From: Mucilaginibacter sp.
GTDB taxonomy: Bacteria > Bacteroidota > Bacteroidia > Sphingobacteriales > Sphingobacteriaceae
NCBI GenBank assembly: GCA_030445275.1
Contig: JAUCSE010000092.1
Location: 118,105-182,104, forward strand
Length of the DNA: 64,000 bases
Direction of reading: 5' to 3'
Shown: piece after piece, positions 61,066 through 64,000 of the stretch
Numbering within the stretch: the stretch's first letter is position 1
Layout: each line of letters begins with the position of its first letter
Program-made: the position numbers and the translations under genes
The notes under the pieces: model-generated
Seen by the model: only the letters and a program-made list of their open reading frames with translations
Databases searched by the model: none
What the model was told of the DNA's origin: nothing

Positions 61066-61120
61066 AAAAGTGTTTTAATTAAATTGAGACTGGACCGATT
61101 TAAGTAATAAAAGGGGCGGG

Positions 61121-61465
61121 TTAATTCTGGATAAGAATATCACTGATGCTCTGGCACATCTTTCTGATGTGAGATATAACGATAACAGAATTATCTTGCT
61201 TATCTGCCATAATAGTTAAATCCCCATCTGAGATTTTAATACGGAAACTGGCATTTTCCTTTCTGAGTATGGCGGTACAACTGTCCATATATCTGGTTAC
61301 TTCCGGCGTTACTACGGAGTAAAAGGAAGCTTTAAAAGTATAACTGGATTCCGCGTCTTTAATGGAAAGAACCGTTTCGCCCTTGCGTTTATTTTGAAGG
61401 AAAAAGGCAAAACAAACGCATAGCAATAGCAGGGCGGCAATAATTGCCGGGATTAATTTCTTCAT
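61121..61465 (-). CDS. Small membrane-anchored protein of unknown function
   Basis: A 114-residue protein with one N-terminal hydrophobic segment (about 4-23, IPAIIAALLLLCVCFAFFL), then a basic stretch NKRKGE, and an extracytoplasmic part of about 85 residues ending SHIRKMCQSISDILIQN. It may be a signal anchor rather than a cleaved signal. No known domain. It lies between the TM protein gene and the barrel gene in the sigma-factor operon, about 55 bases before the barrel start. Confidence 0.65.
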   Translation of the reverse strand: MKKLIPAIIAALLLLCVCFAFFLQNKRKGETVLSIKDAESSYTFKASFYSVVTPEVTRYMDSCTAILRKENASFRIKISDGDLTIMADKQDNSVIVISHIRKMCQSISDILIQN

Positions 61466-61550
61466 TTTTGACGTTTTAATATTTATGAAAAAGGCATAGC
61501 ATTCTCATGCCTTTAAGATTTTTTATTTTTTGAAAAGAAGTTTGGAGGTA

Positions 61551-61985
61551 TTACTTGTTCAGGCGGCTGACTAACAAGAAGTGGCCGAGAAAGCCTATTG
61601 CTAAACAAAATGCGATGACCATGAGGGCATAGATATCCGTCGGATGATAACAGCCGATGATACCAAGCCCAGCGGCGATCCCACAAAGTGCACAAAACCA
61701 TTTGAGGCTGTTCCTGATCTCATTTTTACCAGTTGCCATTAACTGTGATACTATTGTCTCCGGCGTACCCATTTCTACGATTTTCTTCTTAAGACCGTTA
61801 TCCAGGAAGAGCCTGATCATCGTAAGAATGAAACTTGTAACCAAAAAAATCATCAACAGGATAACGATATCGCGAACAAATTCCTCGAAAGTAGCCCTGT
61901 CGTTCATTAAATTGGTATTGCTCTGCGCGTGTGCACCGAAAGCGGCTGAGAACAGCAGAAGGGTTATTATATATATCTTTTTCAT
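61551..61985 (-). CDS. Small exported membrane protein of unknown function
   Basis: A 144-residue protein with a signal peptide (about 1-20, SAAFGAHAQ) followed by three TM segments: about 38-60 (VILLMIFLVTSFILTMIRLFL), 95-112 and 118-138. Between the first and second is a polar loop with KKKIVEMGTPETIVSQLMATGKNEI. The form resembles membrane proteins found with ECF anti-sigma systems in Bacteroidota (DUF6249-like), but the assignment is weak. It is encoded between the anti-sigma-like gene and the 114-residue protein. Confidence 0.68.
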   Translation of the reverse strand: MKKIYIITLLLFSAAFGAHAQSNTNLMNDRATFEEFVRDIVILLMIFLVTSFILTMIRLFLDNGLKKKIVEMGTPETIVSQLMATGKNEIRNSLKWFCALCGIAAGLGIIGCYHPTDIYALMVIAFCLAIGFLGHFLLVSRLNK

Positions 61986-62030
61986 GTTTTTTTAATTTGC
62001 TTTTATACCTGATGAGACCGGTTACCCGAG

Positions 62031-62486
62031 TTATAGTTGCAAAGTTTTTGCGTTTAAAAGTGTATGTATTTGCTTTTGATGGTTTTTAACCATTTCAAGG
62101 GCCTGGAAAATTAAGATAACGACTGCTGCGGTAATTGCCGTAGCCATTAGCAACAGAGGCGCGCTCCTGATAACCGCGTCCAAGATCGACCAGAGGAATA
62201 TCGAAGATAGGACAATCAATAAAACAGAAAAGCCTGATACCATTATGGCAGCCCAGGGGAATGCGCGTTTCGGCTCCGGTAATTGTTCCAGGACGAGGCT
62301 TGTAAGGTCAAAATCAAACCGGGGTTTTGCATGATCGTGAATACCATTAAAAAGCAACTGGTAATTGGCAGCCATCGTCTGGCAGTTTGCGCAGTCTTGG
62401 ATATGTATTTTCAGTTGATCACTGGTCATTTCCGGTTCAGCTACATAAAGCTGTATCTCCGCATCGGTAAGATGTGCTGTTATCAT
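62031..62486 (-). CDS. Anti-sigma-factor-like zinc-finger membrane protein
   Basis: A 151-residue protein. The N-terminal 40 residues hold an HxxxCxxC zinc motif (H28, C32, C35 in IHIQDCANCQTM) as in ZAS-type anti-sigma factors. Two TM segments follow at about 78-98 and 108-128. Its start overlaps the stop of the upstream ECF sigma gene by four bases, which implies coupled translation and supports the partner role. It should hold the sigma factor at the inner membrane until a signal arrives. Confidence 0.8.
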   Translation of the reverse strand: MITAHLTDAEIQLYVAEPEMTSDQLKIHIQDCANCQTMAANYQLLFNGIHDHAKPRFDFDLTSLVLEQLPEPKRAFPWAAIMVSGFSVLLIVLSSIFLWSILDAVIRSAPLLLMATAITAAVVILIFQALEMVKNHQKQIHTLLNAKTLQL

Positions 62487-63076
62487 AACTCGTTCCTTTT
62501 ATATTTTAATAAGATGTTTTCCTTTAGTGTTTTTCTTGCCCTGAAGATATAATTTTTAACTGTGCCTTCCGGTAGAGAGGTAATCTGGGCGATCTCGGCA
62601 TAGCTTAGTTCCTCCTGGTGGTATAGGGAAATAAGTGTATTGTAAAGTGGTTTAAGCTGTTCGATCTCCGTGTGAAGTATATCGGCCAATTCCGTACTAA
62701 ACAGGGTATCTTCAATGTCATTCCTCACATCTTTGTTAAAGTTATTTTCTGGGATTTCGCCGTCTTCCCCAAAATTGTCGATTAGCATCAGCTTCTTTTT
62801 CTCCAGATAATGGAGGCAGGTATTATAAGCGATCTGACCTATCCAGGTGGATAATTTAGATTTAAATTTGAAACCGCGTAAATTTTTGAAGGCCTTCAGG
62901 TACACATCCTGGGCAATGTCTTTACGGTCACCCGGGCTGCTGATCATCTTAAAGGTCATTTGCGCAACCAATCCCTCCGTTTTTTTAATGATCGAACCAA
63001 AAGCATGGCAGTCGCCGTTTAACACAGCTGTCACCAGGCGTTGGTCGCTCAATTGTTCCTCCTTTAGGTTGCTCAC
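62483..63076 (-). CDS. ECF-type RNA polymerase sigma-70 factor
   Basis: A 197-residue sigma factor. Region 2 is about 25-95 (DRKDIAQDVYLKAFKNLRGFKFKSKLSTWIGQIAYN), and region 4 about 140-190 (LYHQEELSYAEIAQITSLPEGTVKNYIFRARKTLKEN). It directs transcription of a small regulon, probably including its own operon of anti-sigma, two small membrane proteins and the barrel protein. It is the first gene of that run. The 460 bases upstream to 63541 hold no gene; they contain G-rich motifs such as GGGGGC. Confidence 0.93.
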   Translation of the reverse strand: MSNLKEEQLSDQRLVTAVLNGDCHAFGSIIKKTEGLVAQMTFKMISSPGDRKDIAQDVYLKAFKNLRGFKFKSKLSTWIGQIAYNTCLHYLEKKKLMLIDNFGEDGEIPENNFNKDVRNDIEDTLFSTELADILHTEIEQLKPLYNTLISLYHQEELSYAEIAQITSLPEGTVKNYIFRARKTLKENILLKYKRNEL

Positions 63077-63540
63077 TGTTGATTAGACCGGCTAACGTAC
63101 TTTATGTTGCAAATTATTTTTTAGAACACAAAGCTCCTGTAATTACAAGCCAAATACCTGTTTAAACCGTTATTAGAAAGGTATTTGTAAAAGTGATTTC
63201 ATCCCCTAAATTGGATAAAACACACCAAAATGCCCCCTTTTGGCCCACTCAAAAAGGCCCCCTTTGCCAGTTGAAAGGTCATCCATAATTTCCCTAATAT
63301 GGAGTTGGAGGCAAATTCAGCGTCAGATTTATAAACTATTTGCAAATGAATAGTATTTCTTATTTGATTTAACAATTGGAGTCATTTTGCTATTGCGTCA
63401 TTCGTAGGGCAAGCTGTTTTCTCTTGGCCTGATTGAAAAAAACAGACGAAAAGAAAAGCATCGGCACACACTACACCCCTACTTATTAGAAGCTTTCTTC
63501 TTCATAATAATCACACACTATCACCAAGCTCCTCATGACG

Positions 63541-63706
63541 TGTAATTTTTCAATATGTCCAAGAAAAACGGTTCAAACGAAATCCGGTCAAGGCCTGTTA
63601 AAACTCATTAAGATCTCCTTGCTTTATTTTATAAAGCCTTTAACTTTCAAATCTTGGATTATGGGCTCCATAAGCCGTAAAAAGCTCTCTAAGTATTCTC
63701 GCTCAG
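63541..63706 (-). repeat. About 170-base direct repeat, copy 2
   Basis: The counterpart of 57624-57803. On the minus strand the coding tail reads REYLESFLRLMEPIIQDLK and then VKGFIK-stop (stop at 63624-63626), followed by AAGGAGATCTTAATGAG. It ends only four bases before the attR-like repeat at 63710. The wider 63077-64000 stretch contains no gene. Confidence 0.75.
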
Positions 63707-63709
63707 CGA

Positions 63710-63755
63710 TACCGGAAAAAGTTAGGACCCAACTTTACTGTAATAATTTTAAACC
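63710..63755 (+). repeat. Direct repeat, copy 2 (attR-like)
   Basis: TACCGGAAAAAGTTAGG followed by ACCCAACTTTACTGTAATAA repeats the sequence that adjoins the tRNA-Leu 3' end at 55698. It probably marks the right end of the island. Confidence 0.7.
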
Positions 63756-63912
63756 AATATAGACCTCCGTAGTTTTCTTTTCAATTTTCAAAGTCCCTAT
63801 ATTATTCTTGAGTAAAGAATTGCAGAGTCTGGTCTCTCATAATAAGAGATAGACAACAAACCGATAATTATTCCCAGCGATTGTCACCTTCAATCTCATA
63901 GGGTTGAACAGT

Positions 63913-63939
63913 AAAAGCACCTTCTTCATAGGTGCTTTT
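63913..63939. terminator. Terminator hairpin near the window end
   Basis: AAAAGCACC (63913-63921) and GGTGCTTTT (63931-63939) around a nine-base loop. It could close a transcript from outside the window. Confidence 0.7.
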
Positions 63940-64000
63940 ATAACTAACTATTAACTGATATAAAGAACGGAACGAAGATTCTTGAATATTTTATTGACCA

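Larger units (their letters stand above)
55698..63755. mobile_element. Probable genomic island at tRNA-Leu(CAA)
   Basis: An 8.0-kb segment runs from the 3' end of tRNA-Leu(CAA) to a second copy of the adjoining direct repeat at 63710-63755. It contains a GC-richer GH5 lipoprotein gene, three decayed gene fragments including a serine recombinase N-terminus, and an ECF sigma/anti-sigma/outer-membrane barrel operon. No intact integrase is present within it, so if it was mobile it is now fixed. The boundaries rest on the repeat only. Confidence 0.5.

Noticed and set aside
63180..63300. Ends of an IS element (GGGGGC and GGCCC words near 63225-63275)
   Set aside because: No transposase gene or paired inverted terminal repeat could be found, so the G-rich motifs alone do not support an insertion sequence.

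Overview
The window is chromosomal DNA of a Bacteroidota bacterium, most likely a Sphingobacteriaceae member of the Mucilaginibacter/Pedobacter type (inference). The reasons are several outer-membrane barrel/TonB-dependent receptors with CarboxypepD-like N-domains, a BlaI-type promoter with a TAnnTTTG-like -7 element, few Shine-Dalgarno sites, a thrS-infC-rpmI-rplT block with a TTG-started infC, and many imperfect palindromic repeats between genes. Most of the window is ordinary housekeeping and accessory chromosome, coding on both strands in short operons.

Layout. 1-2821: end of a methyltransferase, then a three-gene run of unknowns (secreted protein, SUKH-like protein, membrane protein). 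2846-9750: a class IV aminotransferase, then a BlaI-controlled operon. That operon encodes the repressor, a BlaR1-like M56 membrane protease fused to an N-acetylmuramoyl-L-alanine amidase, an outer-membrane barrel protein and a GHL10 (DigH/YngK-type) glycosidase. It is the best candidate here for an undescribed system: a cell-wall sensing and remodelling module. 9974-12594: a TetR regulator with two operator palindromes, a quinone-oxidoreductase-like MDR and an SDR. 12667-17089: a small lipoprotein, DUF4442, GNAT, AlbA_2, MATE and HDAC-like proteins. 17473-25125: bestrophin, kynureninase, an MPG-hydrolase-fRMsr operon, a CrtA-like protein, a Dph6-like PP-loop ATPase, a zinc-cysteine-less sirtuin and a DUF6580 membrane protein. 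25178-29260: TonB receptor, class A beta-lactamase-like hydrolase, SRPBCC protein. 29473-32736: rplT, rpmI, infC, thrS. 33018-44386: DinB and VOC proteins, LutA-like, MFS, a large glutaminase-family protein, several DUF proteins, a PAS histidine kinase, SDR and TetR. 44451-45999: a DHA2 drug exporter split by a frameshift in a run of eight G.

46256-49126 holds a tRNA-Leu(UAG) and two degraded copies of its 3' end plus terminator, bracketing a CocE-type hydrolase gene and a DUF2004-like gene. 49221-54881 is a leftward surface-polysaccharide/KDO group: kdsA, kdsD, a TviB-like UDP-sugar dehydrogenase, a priming phosphotransferase and a BtuF-like protein. 55068-55699 holds hscB and tRNA-Leu(CAA).

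From the 3' end of tRNA-Leu(CAA) to about 63755 lies a probable island of about 8 kb. It is bounded by a direct repeat that starts at the tRNA end and recurs at 63710. It carries a GC-richer GH5 cellulase-like lipoprotein, decayed mobile-gene fragments (serine recombinase N-terminus, a duplicated C-terminal tail and one other fragment) and an ECF sigma/anti-sigma operon that ends in an 816-residue barrel protein paralogous to the one in the BlaI operon.

Long inverted repeats between genes are a general feature. One family shares CGTCATTGCGAG ends, another TGTCATTTCGAAC ends, and a third group has arms unrelated in sequence. Several are nested one inside another.
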